From the NCBI RefSeq assembly GCF_029784155.1, contig NC_073691.1:61207746-61271745 (forward strand): DNA of 64,000 bases, in the 5' to 3' direction. Below the pieces are notes generated by a model. The model searched no databases, was not told where the DNA came from, and worked only from the letters and a program-made list of their open reading frames with translations. The DNA is from Uranotaenia lowii. Its lineage: Eukaryota > Arthropoda > Insecta > Diptera > Culicidae. Within the stretch, counting starts at the first letter, position 1. Each line of letters opens with the position of its first letter. Position numbers and translations under genes: made by a program. Below, piece by piece: positions 1 through 12,372 of this stretch.

Positions 1-120
1 GTTCGGTCAAAATTTGGTCAAGGGAAAACGCTTGTAGATCGGTGAAATCGTTTATTTAAAAAATCAAATTAAATTTCTTTTTCAAGTTTAATAAGTATAA
101 AATTCAGGAAAAATATTCAG

Positions 121-3100
121 TTAGGCTTCCGTATTTCGAAATCCGAATTGCCGGGCCTTACGCTTAACCCCTGCCATCAGATTTTGTACATCCACCTTGT
201 CCCGCAGAAAGCCAGTTTGCCTTGAACTGCTGCTCGTCCTTAGCAGTTTTTTTGGTCTTCTTTAGGTTCCGCTTGACAATAGCCCAGTATTTCTCAATTG
301 GGCGGAGCTCTGGCGTGTTGGGAGGGTTCTTGTCCTTGGGAACCACCTGCACGTTGTTAGCCGCGTACCACTCCATGGCCTTTTTACCGTAATAGCAAGA
401 TGCCATATCCGGCCAAAACAGTATGGAACAACCGTGTTTCTTCAGGAAAGGCAGCAGACGTTTATTCAAACACTCTTTCACGTAAATTTCTTGGTTGACA
501 GTCCCGGAAGCTATGAAAATGCTGCTTTTCAAGCCACAGGTACAGAAGGCTTGCCAAACTAGATATTTCTTCGCGAACTTTGACAGTTTCATGTGCTTGA
601 AAATAGGGTAACGGACCTATTTTGGACCGCTTTGGGAAGTGGCTATGCTATTTTCTGAAACAAAAAAGAACATGTTACACATTTTGACTGCTTTATCCGT
701 CCATTACGAAGATCAAGGCTTTTTCTATCGAAACATATCGTCGTTTTTTGCAATGTAACAAGATTTAAGCCTAAATCCACGTTTTTTCGGTTATTACTGT
801 GGTCGGTATTTTGGACCACCAGGTTTCTATTTTGGACCACCCTTTGGACCTATTTTGGACCACCCTTAAACTTAGAAGTTTTTTTTCTGAATTTTGCTTT
901 ATTTACGACAGCGATTGATGCGCAATTATGCGAATAATTCAGTAAATCTTGTCTTTTTTATTTCTGTTGTAAAGTTACGTTCGTTCGATAAGTATATAAA
1001 GTCAAAAGCAAAAAAAAACTCCTCCGTTATATAGAGTGTTTCAAATGTTTTAAAAATTCTGACAGCACACTGCAATTTCGATGAAATTGTTCTGCAGTGT
1101 TAAATACTGGCAAGTTGGCTTATCTTTAGGATCAAATTTCAGAACGCAAATTTCCTTCAGGTGACCAATGATAAGTTAAGAAAGTCTGACATCATCAACT
1201 CCGCGACATCAATTGATGCATTTTGACTTCCAAAATTTTAGTGGAGTTGGTTTGGGTTCAGTTCTGTAGAAAACATAGATTAAAAAAGATAAAAATATGT
1301 GAGATTTATGCTATCTTTTTAACCATATAAAAGCCAGATTTTGCTGTAAAATTCCCAAAAAAACCAGTTTTATCTGTTAAACAACTTTTGTTCTAGGATA
1401 ACAATTATCGTTGGAATAAATTTTTCAACAGTTTTCTTATATAATTACATAAAAACAAAACTAGATTTTAAATACTTTTTCGCTTGTAATTCTTAGACAT
1501 TCCAACAAATTTTTTTCCAAATTTTGTAACATGTATAGCTATAGTTGAATAAATTTTGTGTTAAATTGTTCTAATATTAACTGAGATATTTCAACTGTTA
1601 CAAAAACTAAATTCGTTGCATATTTGCCGATTTGTTGTCGTTTTTTCCAAACCCCTTCTTTAGACGGGGTTTATATTTCGTCTCGTCTACCCAACCATGT
1701 TTTTTTCCCGAAAATCAACCCTGATTGGTTATAATTTTTAGATCAAACTGTCAATAATTTTTAGATCAAACTGTCAATAATTTTTCATGAAGCATCAAAA
1801 ATAATGATTTAATAAAAAATTGGTGCATGTCCAGTTTTAACATGTTTTTAAGCTTCTTTAAGCTGTAGCTTTTGACAACTGCTTATCAAACAGTTGTCAT
1901 TAATTTGGATTGTAAGAATAACGTGGTTTAAAGCATAGTGCACAAAAAGTAAGTTAAAACAATGATTGGCTTGGTTTTATGTCGATTTTAACCCCGTCTT
2001 AAGGCGAGTTTTGGCTTTAGCGAGTTGATTAAATAAAATAATGCAATAATCCTATATTTTATTTTTAATAAGCGATTGAAACATTGCGCATAATTCTTTT
2101 CATTTGCTTGTTATTACGTTCATGAACATTTAACAGAAAGTTTAATACCCAGGTTATGTTGAGTAGTCCAAAATAAGTCCCTTAGGAATTAGGTAGGACC
2201 TATTTTCGACATGGGTCCAATAGCTATTAAAACAAGTTTTTTTTGGTTCTTCGAGCTTGCAAACTAGTTTTTAAGTGTTTTATCATAGCTGTGAACATGT
2301 TTGTAGCTGTTAAATTCATCACAGCTATGCAGAAAACTTATTGAAAGTTTACTCAAATAATGGTACGTCCTCCTAAAATGGCCTTGATTCGGCCCAACTG
2401 TGAAAATACAAAACTTTATTTTCAATTTTCTCTTCCTTATCAGCTTATTCCAATGAAATGTTGCATATAATTAGAATCATTAAAAGGAGCTTTAACCACT
2501 GACCATACTGACTAGACGCTCGATTTCGTTTTCTGGATAATTTTTCCAATAGTACGCAATGTCGATTCCAGAGTGCGCATCGATCGATTTGAAGAAATGC
2601 TATCCCAATTAGGAAATGCCACCCAACTTTAAAAATAAATCACGCAATTTCTACGATAAAATCGGGCTAAACAGGACCGTTTTTCCTACAGGGCATTTTT
2701 TGTCAAATTTTTCAGGTTCGCCACCTGCCGTCGGTATTGCGAACCTGCAAAATCTGACAACAAAAAATTAGACAGAAAATGGTTAAATTGGCTTTAACTA
2801 TATTAGTTCAAAATTTTCATGATCAACAAGATTTATGAGAGAAATATTGGAAAAAAGCTGCAGGGTGGTCCAAAATATGTACCCGGTCCAAAATAAGTCC
2901 CTATCTGCTACCTTTCCCCTTCCTTTTGCCGTATAAAACTCCTGTCCCGGAAGCTGATTGTAGTCGGCTTTGACGTAGGTTTCGTCGTCCATTACCACGC
3001 AGTCAAACTTCGTCAGCATTGTCGTGTACAGCCTCCGGGATCACGCTTTGGCCGTTGAATTTTGTTTATCATCGCGATTTGGAGTCATCGACCTTCTTGT

Positions 3101-3415
3101 AAGTCGATAGTCCGGCTCGTTTTTTGGCTCGATGCACGGTTGTAGACGATACACCCAGCTTATTTGCGGCATCTCGGAGAGAGAGGTTAGGGTTTCGCTT
3201 GAAACTACCGGCAACTCTCTTTGTCGTCTCAGCGGCTTCCGGTTTTCGATTTCCCCCCGATCTAGACTTCCTGGCTGTCGACAAACGTTCCCCAAACACT
3301 TTGATTACATTTGTAACGGTTGATTTGGCAACTTTTAGTGATTTTGGCAGCTTTGCGTGCGAGTAGCTCGGATTGCTCGAGCAAAATTTTGATACGCTGC
3401 TCTCCTGGACGGCAT
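121..3415 (-). pseudogene. DD37E transposase pseudogene (copy A)
   Basis: Decayed transposase of the DD37E group of the IS630-Tc1-mariner superfamily, which cuts and pastes DNA at TA. Reading on the - strand from the ATG at 3415: an N-terminal helix-turn-helix region (3415 to about 3070), then the first catalytic Asp in VMDDETYVK (about 2980-3000), then the 2.3-kb interruption. It continues at 592 with the second Asp in FWPDMASCYYG and the final Glu in LRPIEKYW. There are 37 residues between the second Asp and the Glu, which defines DD37E. A small deletion just after the start codon shifts the frame compared with copy C, and more shifts occur near 3060 and 210. The stop codon corresponds to 121-123. 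Confidence 0.85.
607..2901. mobile_element. 2.3-kb TA-flanked DNA element inserted in DD37E copy A
   Basis: A 2295-bp insertion whose limits can be read exactly: the transposase sequence stops at 604, TA lies at 605-606, TA recurs at 2902-2903, and the transposase resumes at 2904. The ends are imperfect inverted repeats. The left begins GGGTAACGGACCTATTTTGG and the right, read inward, begins GGGACTTATTTTGGACC. Extra copies of the motif ACCTATTTTGGACCACC lie near 807, 828 and 853, with inverted versions near 2165 and 2870. A 28-bp stretch is tandemly doubled near 1735-1785. No ORF of convincing length is visible, so it is probably non-autonomous. TA target use suggests a Tc1/mariner/pogo-type mobiliser; the family is unknown to me. 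Confidence 0.85.
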
Positions 3416-3570
3416 TTTGACAACTGAAGAGTGAATTCCAAAATCAAAATAGGAGCAACATTCTACACAAACACACCTTCAAAATGAGGGGTGTTCAGGT
3501 TTTTTAAATGTTAAATTGAAAGAAATACGTCAAGTTGATATTGACAAAATTTTGACCGTATCACCCTTTA

Positions 3571-6500
3571 GTAGTTGAATGTGAGAAACAGTAGTAATTT
3601 CGAGTCGAAATAAGGAAAAAGTTAGAAAAGAAAACTAAAAATTTAAGATTGAACAAGTCGGAATAACAAGATATCACTTTTGAAACTGTAACATAATTTG
3701 AAGGCTTTAAAGAATGGTTCAGGAGAGTTTGGGTTTTCGTAATTTGAATTAAGTCCACAACCCTGTTGTGTTTAAACTGAGTGAATTACGTCACAACTTG
3801 AAAGAGGCATAAATAGCTTTGTTTGTTGTTGTCCAATCAGAAAGCTACGAATATAAAATTGTGGGTTTACAACTTGTTCTGAGCCATCAACATTCTATTT
3901 CCTCAGGAAGGACAGGAAATTAATTTTATATGTACTGAAATCAACAATGATCAATTCTAGCGTAAATTCACGTCACAAAAGTAATCAATCCGCGATTTCG
4001 AAGCTAATTTTTGACAGATCGTGTGTGTGCAAGAAAATGTAAACAAATGGGTGGAAATACCGGCCTGTAATAAATTATGATTTTCTCTGATTTGGTAAGG
4101 ATTTTCAAAAAATTGTGAATACATGCTTAAAGTAAAAGTTTCAGAGATTATTGTGAGCTATAGGAGAAAATCTGTATGTGCCGTGATGCATCGTAAATCG
4201 ACGACAAAAAATGTGGTTTTTTTACTATTCCAAAAACTTCTCGGAGTATTTCACATATTTTTGAATGAAAAATTAAGCCAAGTGCTTATTTTCAATTGCA
4301 ATTTGTTAAAAGAGAAGTCAATTAACATTTCTTCAAAATTTGGAAAAGCCCCAACAAATGATAAGTTAGAAATTTCTATTCAAAAATCCATAGATTTTTT
4401 CTATTTTCTACTAAGCTTTCTTCTGCAGCTGCATACAATCAGGCGTAATAATTTGAAAGCTGTAGGGTGGATTTTGATATTTGACGGTAGTTTAAATTAA
4501 TAAAAACTAGATTCTCGAATTACTACACAATTTTAGATTACTTTTATGCTGTTCAATTGACATTTTAATCGTACCTTATGGTCTGATTTTTTTTTTGGCG
4601 AAACTTATGGAAAATTAAATTAATGCAACCAAAAGCCGTAAAGAATTTCAATTAAGAATTTAACATTTTATACTGTCTTAAGCTGAAACTTCATACATTT
4701 TTATATCTAACTTATTTATGAAATGTTATATCTAAACTTAATCCAACAGTTAGTTGATAATAACAACGAACAAATTGTTCATGCATACATACCAGCCAAA
4801 ATGACATGAAGTTCAATATAAAGATATAATCTAAAAATATAGATAACAAATTTGAAAAAAAAAGAAAGTCTTGAAAATAGGCGCAAACAATTATTTTACA
4901 TGTCGGTTTTTTCTCACCGACTGACTAGTTTAAAATGGATCAATCACATGAAATTGACTCTTCAACCGGGCAAATTCATTATGATTAAAGTGGAAAAAAA
5001 ACTTAAATCTTCAAAGGAGTGTTTTTTTTTCATAATCATTTGGATTTATGAAAATTTTACTCAAAAGATTATAAAGTCTTCTATAGTTTATCGTTTACCC
5101 CGAATGTTGCTCACGCATCATCGTACTACTCCAGATGGCAGCAGCGCAGCTTCGAAACAGCGAATCGCAACACAAACACATTACATTTTTTAATGACCAA
5201 ATCATACTCACTTTAAAGAAAAATTGATTTGCGATCGTTGGCAACCTTTTTTAATTATACTACAGTTAATTGATTGACTTCTAGAATGATGATAATTCAG
5301 CAAAGTCCAGAAAAGTGAACTCACGTCACGGTAAAATCTAAACGATGTCTTTTAAACTTTCAGATGTCGCTTTTTGAAATTTTCTGCACTTGTTGAATGG
5401 CCATGTGAGAAACTTCTAAATTTTTCATCGTTCATAGCATTACTAACAGTCTCGCCAGTCAATTATTCAAATTGGATTTCTCATCGCTACTAGTTGACAG
5501 GCTTGGCACTCAGCTTTGCTTAGCCCTTTTTTACACGTTTACACAGAGGGATAGAGCGAGGGGGTGTTGTCTGTGTCTAATTGATTGGTCCCACTCGTTG
5601 GCCTGTTCGTTAAGCCCACAGAAGGAGCATTGTTTGTGCACATCGCAAAAATAGGAGTGGATAAATGCAGTTCCTCCCTCCTTACTGCTAAAGCAAGTAA
5701 TGAGATTATGAAACGAGGTATCTCGGCGTTATCTTAATTGAAGTCTAACGTTTTTAGTTTGTAATCAGTGGAGTGTAGCTGATTGGTAAAAGAAAAAGAC
5801 GGCTTGAGTAACTTCAAATTTAATAAATTTAGAACGTAAACATTGATTATTCAAAGCAATTTTAACAAAGGGTTAGAGACCTTTACGATTTAATTTATTC
5901 GACCCAATTGTAGCATGGATCCAACCTTCAAACTACCACTTTTCCTGAAATAAATCATCCAGATTACAACAACGCAAGGCCCGAAGCACGCTACCTATTA
6001 TGGCAACTCTTCACGGTTACAATGTTGACCACCCGATGGCGTGCAGACGTTGAAAGTGCAAGTTTGTTTCTCTACAGCCACGACCTTTGGATGTTTTATA
6101 TTCCTTTTTTATAATACCATAGAGTTTTATACATATATGTGGTGTGGTATAATAGAATGACGACGACGATGGTTTATATGGCCTTCCTGGTGGACCAAAT
6201 TTGGGTCAGATTGACGACGACGTGTCGGTAGAAAGTTAGGGAGATAGAAACAAAAAACCACCAAATCAGCTCGCCACCATCTTACGACACTTTTTTTAGT
6301 GCTTCGGTAGGCAAACAGCCGGAAAGAAGGAGTTATTTCCTAGCCATAAATCACAATCTCACATGTGCGAGAAGGTAGCACGCATTTACACGCCTACACT
6401 TGTTCAGTTTATTTTTTTCTCAACCCTGTCATCAAATGGCGATCGGGTTATGTCAGGGTTGTGAATTTCTCGGCATGTTACACACTTTCATGAAGACCAG

Positions 6501-6600
6501 TGCTAAATACTATAGTGCGTCAGGTTTTTTTTGTTAAAATAATTCTTAACAGACGTATACAAAAATATATTTGATAAAGCTTGCTTCATTTATAATTGGA
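3571..6600. other. Unassigned AT-rich sequence
   Basis: No convincing gene. A 125-codon ORF at 4123-4500 (+) lacks splice signals, conserved motifs and an acceptable start context. The stretch 5900-6430 is less AT-rich than its surroundings and could be host regulatory or untranslated sequence. An imperfect palindrome of CAACCCTG / CAGGGTTG lies at about 6421-6466. Confidence 0.5.
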
Positions 6601-6719
6601 ACAAAAACAATTGCCTGTATGTAAGTTATTTATTATTGGATTCCAGATCTTTTTTCACACAAATGTAGCATTTTCTTCATTCGTTTAAGTAAAATATGGA
6701 TGCAATTATTTTTCACGTT

Positions 6720-7480
6720 TTCGAAGGAATTCTCGAATTTTTCCTGAAACACGTTTCATTAGGGGGCGCACACCTTCTTCGTCCATCGTTTTAGCTATCT
6801 GGTTTCACCAGGTCTTCATCTGATTGATGTCTTCCTTGAGTCTCCTCTTCATGATTGTCCAGTATTTCTCAATAAGGCGGAACTGGTGGCAGTTGGGTGG
6901 GTTAAGGGTTTTCGGAACAAGCTCGACCCTTTCTCTGCATACCATTCTTGAACGTTTTTGCTGTAATGACAACTTGCCAAATCTGGCCAAAACATCACGG
7001 GATGGTCGTGGGATCAAATGAATGTCGAAACTCATTTTTGGAGACACTCTTTTTGTTATAGTTCCAATACCATTGTTTTATTCGTATCGAATAATTTCGT
7101 GTTTTTGCCCTAGCTGCATATGCCCTGCCAAATCATAATTTTTTGTGCAAATTTGTCGGCAAAAACAAATTAAAATTTTGCTGGAACATCCCCCCGAGCC
7201 GTTGCCAAGTAAAATTTTTGACCTGGGATTTGCCCGAAGTCAGCTTTGACATAGGTTTTATCGTCATCAGAAGACACCCGTCAAACTTGGTCAGCTCCTG
7301 ATCGTATAGCTTCCGAGCACGGATTTCGGCCACACTTATGGACTTTTATGGTCCGATTTAGCTGTTTGCTAGATCAGTTCGACTTGATTCCTTCCCTGAG
7401 TCGAATTCTCCTCACGGTACTATAGGCAGCACCGAATTTTCTGGCTAAATCACGGTCCGACAGATTGGAATGTCAGCGAA
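6720..7480 (-). pseudogene. Old DD37E-related transposase pseudogene
   Basis: A second, more diverged Tc1/mariner transposase on the - strand. Recognisable pieces in order are KLYDQELTKFDGCLLM (around 7300, the region of the first catalytic Asp), a FWPDLASCHYSK block near 6985 with the second Asp, and PPNCHQFRLIEKYW near 6880 with the final Glu. The spacing between second Asp and Glu, allowing one frameshift, is again 37. Frameshifts separate the blocks. The helix-turn-helix region is barely recognisable at about 7400-7560, where a short motif containing CACGGT and CGACAGATTGGAA is repeated (near 7453 and 7547). It is a different subfamily from copies A-D. Terminal repeats were not identified. 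Confidence 0.75.
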
Positions 7481-7612
7481 GCATTTCGGGTTAAATGATT
7501 GAAGGTGGATATGAGTAGGCAAACCAGCTAAGCCAAGCTTAATCACGGTTCGACAGATTGGAAGTCCTCTTAATTGTCTTCAAAATCTTACCAAGTAGTT
7601 TCCACTCCGACG

Positions 7613-7867
7613 ATTGACTTGAGGCTTCCGAATCGCCGTCAATGTTTCCTTAAACCGTTTGATCGCCGTACGGTATTTCTGGGCTCTATCGGATGTTCTG
7701 CAACTTCTAGAGGATGGTCTACGACTTCTTCTACATGCTCTGCAGGAATGAAAGCGGAAGAATTACCTGCGGTTGCTGACTCGAACGATGCATTAGAGTC
7801 CAAAGTTTCCATCTCTTGCAATCCAGCTTCTGGTTGGTGAAGTCCGAAATCATCGGCCAACACGTCA
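7613..7867. repeat. 255-bp direct repeat, distal copy
   Basis: Identical by eye over 255 bases to 9670-9924, in the same orientation, 1.8 kb away. The proximal copy is continuous with the gypsy integrase/C-terminal pol sequence; this one is not, so this copy is the duplicate. On the - strand it reads as part of the pol C-terminal extension. Confidence 0.9.
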
Positions 7868-9669
7868 GGTATCAGGTATCAGAAAAGGGGTAGGCTTGAT
7901 AGCGGCACGTTATCCAAACAAACGGGAAAATTGTGCCTAGCCTTTTTTTTTACAGATTTCATCATATACCTGAGAAACCTGAAAACCATAAAAGGGTTAG
8001 AAAATAAATAAATATTTAGGGCATAAAGCCGATCCACGTAGGGATTTTAAAGCATTGAAGCTTATAACCACATTGGGTGAAAAATGGCAGATTGCTATTT
8101 TAGTTTAAATTCTTAGAATTAGATACCCTTATAACAGGATAGGCGAGAGTACATAAAAGCTTTCTAGCAAACGAAAACAGGCATATATGAGCTAAAAAGA
8201 ATCATACATTATTGATTTACAACTACAAAATTCAGGAGATTTGAGTTTACAATGATCAGAAAATGTTCTAACCAGGATGCTACAATGAGGGCAAATAAAC
8301 GATTTTATAATGGCGAAGTTGGCATTTAGCCTATCCACATTGGGATTTTTAAGCAATGAAGCTTTTTTTTAATCATAATATTGGAAATAAGGACTTTTTT
8401 TAACTTACTTTGTTAAATTCTGACATACATTAAAAAATGAAGTCGGGCAAAAGAGGGACATGTACACACTAAGTGGAAGGTAAATATAGGTACAATAGTA
8501 CCTCTGAATCATAGCTTAACCATACAGGAGATTCAGAGTACAAAGTCTTGATATTATATATTTTTATTTAACTAACCAGTTAGCGCTCTGGTTAGACGAC
8601 TACAATGAGCTTCTGTGACGCCAAATTTGAAACAAGCGATATTAACACTGCACGAAGCTGTAGCAGTGGATTCCAGAACCAGGATTGACGTATAATACGA
8701 AATATCAGAGTACGATATTAAAAGAGCGTTGACTCTTCTTAACACTATAACCATTCTAAAGCTAAGGGAACATGTGTCAATACAAAAGAAGTGACATATA
8801 TTAGGTGAAACAGATATGACTGTCGACATGCGATACAAGTTTTGATCAAAAACTTGATTTAATAGGGAATATTGAAGCCTTTTGGCAACCTAAAAAAAAA
8901 AAAAAAATTTTTTTTTGAAATTTTTTTCTACGGAAACGATATTTGTACGGCTTCAATGATTGAATAACCATGACGCAATTTTAACAATTCAATATCTTTA
9001 TATGAACGGACATTAACCTCCACAAAATTCTGTTACCAATCCAAAGATAGAAGGAACTGAATACTTGTCCATTATAAGGAGAAAACACTAATTTTGCGCT
9101 TCACGTAACAGATATAACTGATGTAATTTAGATCATATTCTTCTATGATTTCAAATCGGTTAACATTAACAAATAGCCAAAAGCAATGGGTCCGTAAGCG
9201 ATGCGTTTGCGATTCACATTTGAACACTTGTGAAGAGATTTTATTGAAAGGAGTTACTAGGAGAGCAAAGAGATTAGTTAAATGAAAAATCATATTCCAA
9301 ATTGGTAAAACGAGAAAATATGGAAGAATACAGCTTGTGCAAATGGATGTACTACATATGCACTATTGGCATACCCTTCTCGAGAGAAAATACGTACAAA
9401 GGTTAAAAAATACTAGCAAGAATTTAAAACTGATTCAGATTCAAAACATGTTGTTCCAATGTTTTGAACTTGAAAAACTTCTGAACTCTGCATGCAATAA
9501 TTGACCTTGAGCTATTTTCTCCCCCGCCCAGATACAGCCTCATTGATTTCCAATAGACAGAAATATGAGATAAACGTATCTGGGAAGTACTGGATAAGTC
9601 GCCTCGTACGACATGGACCAGTATCCCAGTGGCAGTATTCTTTAGGCCGCTGCCACACAGCATGGCAGC
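7868..9669. other. Unassigned sequence between the 255-bp direct repeats
   Basis: No gene recognised. It contains two diverged copies of a short segment (about 8018-8060 and 8318-8370, sharing a core around ATCCACRTWGGGATTTT), a poly-A/poly-T tract at 8890-8930, and nothing with clear coding structure. It could be the 3' untranslated or LTR region of the gypsy element, or a later insertion; no LTR pair was found. Confidence 0.45.
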
Positions 9670-10560
9670 ATTGACTTGAGGCTTCCGAATCGCCGTCAAT
9701 GTTTCCTTAAACCGTTTGATCGCCGTACGGTATTTCTGGGCTCTATCGGATGTTCTGCAACTTCTAGAGGATGGTCTACGACTTCTTCTACATGCTCTGC
9801 AGGAATGAAAGCGGAAGAATTACCTGCGGTTGCTGACTCGAACGATGCATTAGAGTCCAAAGTTTCCATCTCTTGCAATCCAGCTTCTGGTTGGTGAAGT
9901 CCGAAATCATCGGCCAACACGTCAAACGACCACTTGGATTTGGGAATTGAAGCAGTTGGTGCGGTATCCTCATATTGAAGCTTTTCGTGCATGACTTTGA
10001 ACTCTGCGCTCGCGAACTGTGACCCATTATCCGAAACTATGGTTTCGAGTACTCTATACTGACGAACGTTTCAGTGATAAATCGTATAGTCTTAGAGGCA
10101 ATCGTAGACCGTGTTTCGAATATTTTGGGACATTTCAAAAATGAATCCACGATCACCAAACAGTACAAGCCTTTCATAGGTTCAGCTTAATCGATGTGGA
10201 TTCGTCTCTAAGGAGCGTCTGCTCTGGGCCATGGCTGAGGTTGGAAATGGCTTGGCTCCGGACGCGCAAATTCTGCATCGTAGATTTCATCATCTATGTT
10301 TGGCCAATATACGATTTTGCGTGCAATTGCTTTCATCCTTTCCATACCTCGATGACCAAGATCGATGTCTTTAAGAATTCGCTGTCCAAAGGAATTTGGA
10401 ATCACCAGTCGTTCGTCCATCATTATGCACCCTTTAGCCACTGGCAAAGCATCAAATCGGGCATGTAAAGCGTTAAATTTTGGATCAAAAAAAGTGTTTT
10501 TTGAGGCCACCCGGCTGCCATAAACTGCTGTCCTTTTTGCAACGTCGGGTATCTCAAAGT
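9670..10560 (-). pseudogene. gypsy integrase fragment and pol C-terminus
   Basis: The - strand 100-codon ORF at 10208-10510 contains RILKDIDLGHRGMERMKAIA followed by RKIVYWPNIDDEI, the H-H-C-C zinc-binding N-terminal part of a Ty3/gypsy integrase (the GHxG...YWP signature). The catalytic core between about 10000 and 10200 is eroded. A 98-codon ORF at 9696-9992 forms the acidic C-terminal tail. Part of this tail (9670-9924) is duplicated at 7613-7867. Confidence 0.75.
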
Positions 10561-10639
10561 TGCTTGCTGGATCACTTTAAAGTTAACAGGAAGCGACGCG
10601 ATTCTTTCTTGTAGGCGTGATAATCAAGCGTATCAAGCG

Positions 10640-10953
10640 TGATAATACGTCCGCATACCCAAAGTTGTTCGTCGAAATTTACTCAATGTCGAAATCGTAT
10701 CCAAGAAGGGACAGTTCCCACCGCCTGAGACGATTTGCTGTGTGGAGTGGAATCCCTTTCTTTGATCCAAATACTTATTATAGTGGCTGACGATCTGTTT
10801 GAAGCTTCAACTTTTAACCTAGAAACATACGACGAAACTTTGAAATGGCAGAAACGAGAGCGTAAGCTTCTTTTCACACCTGTCTGTAATTTTGTTCAGC
10901 AACCGTTAATGATTTCGATCGCTTTTATTTGGCCATCCGGAAAACGATGCATA
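10640..10953 (-). pseudogene. gypsy RNase H fragment
   Basis: The - strand reads MHRFPDGQIKAIEI, then a broken stretch, then LRRWELSLLGYDFDIEYV, typical of the Ty3/gypsy RNase H domain (the RRWxLxLLxYDF motif). The other half, KLELIVAGDASKTGIGTV, lies across DD37E copy B at about 12290-12350, so the domain was cut by that insertion. Internal stops show it was already decaying or decayed later. Confidence 0.8.
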
Positions 10954-12287
10954 AAGGGTGATACGGTTAAAATTTGGTCAAGGGAAAACGCGTGCAAATC
11001 GGTGAAATCGTTTATTTGATAAATCAAATTAAATTTCATTTTCAAGTTTAATAAGTATAATATTCAGGAAAAATACTCAGTTAGGCTCCCGCTTTTCCAA
11101 TTCTGAATTGCCGGGCCTTATGCTTAACCCCTGCCATCAGATTCAGCCACCTTGTCCACCTTCTTCGCCGCAGAAAGCCAGTTTGCCTTGAACTGCTGCT
11201 CGTCCTTAGCAGTTTTTTGGTCTTCTTTAGGTTCCGCTTGACAATATCCCAGTATTTCTCAATTGGGCGGAGCTCTGGCGTGTTGGGAGGGTTCTTGTCC
11301 TTGGGAACCACCTGCACGCTGTTGGTGGCGTACCACTTCATGGCCTTTTTACCGTAATGGCAAGATGCCATATCCGGCCAAAACAGTACGGAACAACCGT
11401 GTTTCTTCAAGAAATGCAGCAGTCGTATACGACGTATACGTATACGGCAGCAGACGTATAACACTCTTTCAGGTAAATTTCTTGGTTGACAGTCCCGGAA
11501 GCTATGAAAATGCTGCTTTTCAAGCCACAGGTTCAGATGGCTTGCCAAACCAGATATTTCTTCGCGAACTTTGACAGTTTCATGTGCTTGAAAATATCTG
11601 CTACCTTTCCTCTTCCTTTTGCCGTATAAAACTCCTGTCTCGGAAGCTGCTTGTAGTCGGCTTTGACGTAGGTTTCGTCGTCCATTATCACGCAGTCAAA
11701 CTTCGTCAGCATCGTCGTGTACAGCCTCCGGGATCGCGCTTTGGCCATCGTATTTTGTTTATCATCGCGATTCGGAGTCACTACCTTCTTGCAAGTCGAA
11801 ATCCCGGCTCTTTTTTTAGCTCGATGCACGGTTGTAGACGATACACCCAGCCTATTTGCGGCATCTCGGAGAGAGAGGTTAGGGTTTCGCTTGAAACTAC
11901 CGGCAACTCTCTTTGTCGTCTCAGTGGCTTCCGGTTTTCGATTTCCCCCCGATCCAGACTTCCTGGCTGTCGACAAATGTTCAGAAAACACTTTAATTAC
12001 ATTTTTAACGGTTGATTTGGCAACTTTTAGCGATTTTGCCTGCTTTGCGTGCGAGTAGCTCGGATTTCCGCGATGCGCGAGCAACATTTTGATACGCTGC
12101 TCTTCTTCCTTGGACGGCATTTTGACAATTGAAGCGTGAATTCCAAAATCAAAATAGAAGCAACATTCAACACTCACACACACAACACACACACCTTCAA
12201 AATGATGGGTGTTCAGGTTTTTTAAATGCAAAATTGAAAGAAATACGTCAAGTTGATATTGACCAAATTTTGACCGTATCACCCTTT
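10954..12287 (-). mobile_element. DD37E Tc1/mariner element, copy B (complete ends)
   Basis: A 1334-bp element with both terminal inverted repeats (A)AAGGGTGATACGGT, flanked by TA at 10952-10953 and 12288-12289. It sits in the RNase H domain of the gypsy element, whose reading continues on both sides, so the insertion is later than the retrotransposon. It is the best-preserved copy in terms of ends. Transposase is on the - strand. Confidence 0.92.
11081..12120 (-). pseudogene. DD37E transposase, frameshifted (copy B)
   Basis: The start ATG is at 12118-12120 (MPSKEEEQRIKMLLAH...). About 196 codons are open from there, covering a paired helix-turn-helix DNA-binding region and the first catalytic Asp (VIMDDETYVK, near 11680). 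The frame shifts near 11530, and the second half (11081-11548) carries FWPDMASCHYG and LRPIEKYW, with 37 residues between Asp and Glu. A micro-expansion of CGTATACG at about 11424-11451 replaces the normal segment before LLPFLKKHG. The stop is at 11081-11083. The intact protein would be about 340 residues. The N-terminal half is the most intact transposase reading in the window. Confidence 0.88.
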
Positions 12288-12372
12288 TATTACCGTTCCA
12301 ATTCCTGTTTTGGAAGCATCACCTGCTACTATTAACTCCAGTTTTGGATTATAATGCGTGTGTAGAAGATCC

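Larger units (their letters stand above)
1..3568 (-). mobile_element. DD37E Tc1/mariner element, copy A (split, left end cut by window)
   Basis: This is the first of four copies of one Tc1/mariner family in the window. The right terminal repeat (reading AAGGGTGATACGGT inward on the - strand) ends at 3568 and is followed by TA. The left terminal repeat is cut by or decayed at the window start. The element is split: positions 607-2901 are a later insertion, and element sequence resumes at 2904. Its residual length of about 1.27 kb matches copy B (1.33 kb). Family assignment rests on the transposase described in the next entry. It is dead because of the insertion and frameshifts. Confidence 0.9.

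Noticed and set aside
4123..4500. 125-codon ORF, at first sight possibly a THAP-like zinc finger (CAVMHRKS...)
   Set aside because: The second Cys and the C-x2-H pair of THAP are absent, no splice sites or homologous motifs; most likely chance in AT-rich DNA.
8572..8838. 88-codon - strand ORF
   Set aside because: No motif, no neighbouring signals, composition like flanking non-coding DNA.
11584..12058. Long + strand ORFs opposite DD37E transposase (also at 3124, 47575, 55746 and others)
   Set aside because: They recur antisense to every transposase copy; they are mirror frames of the coding strand.
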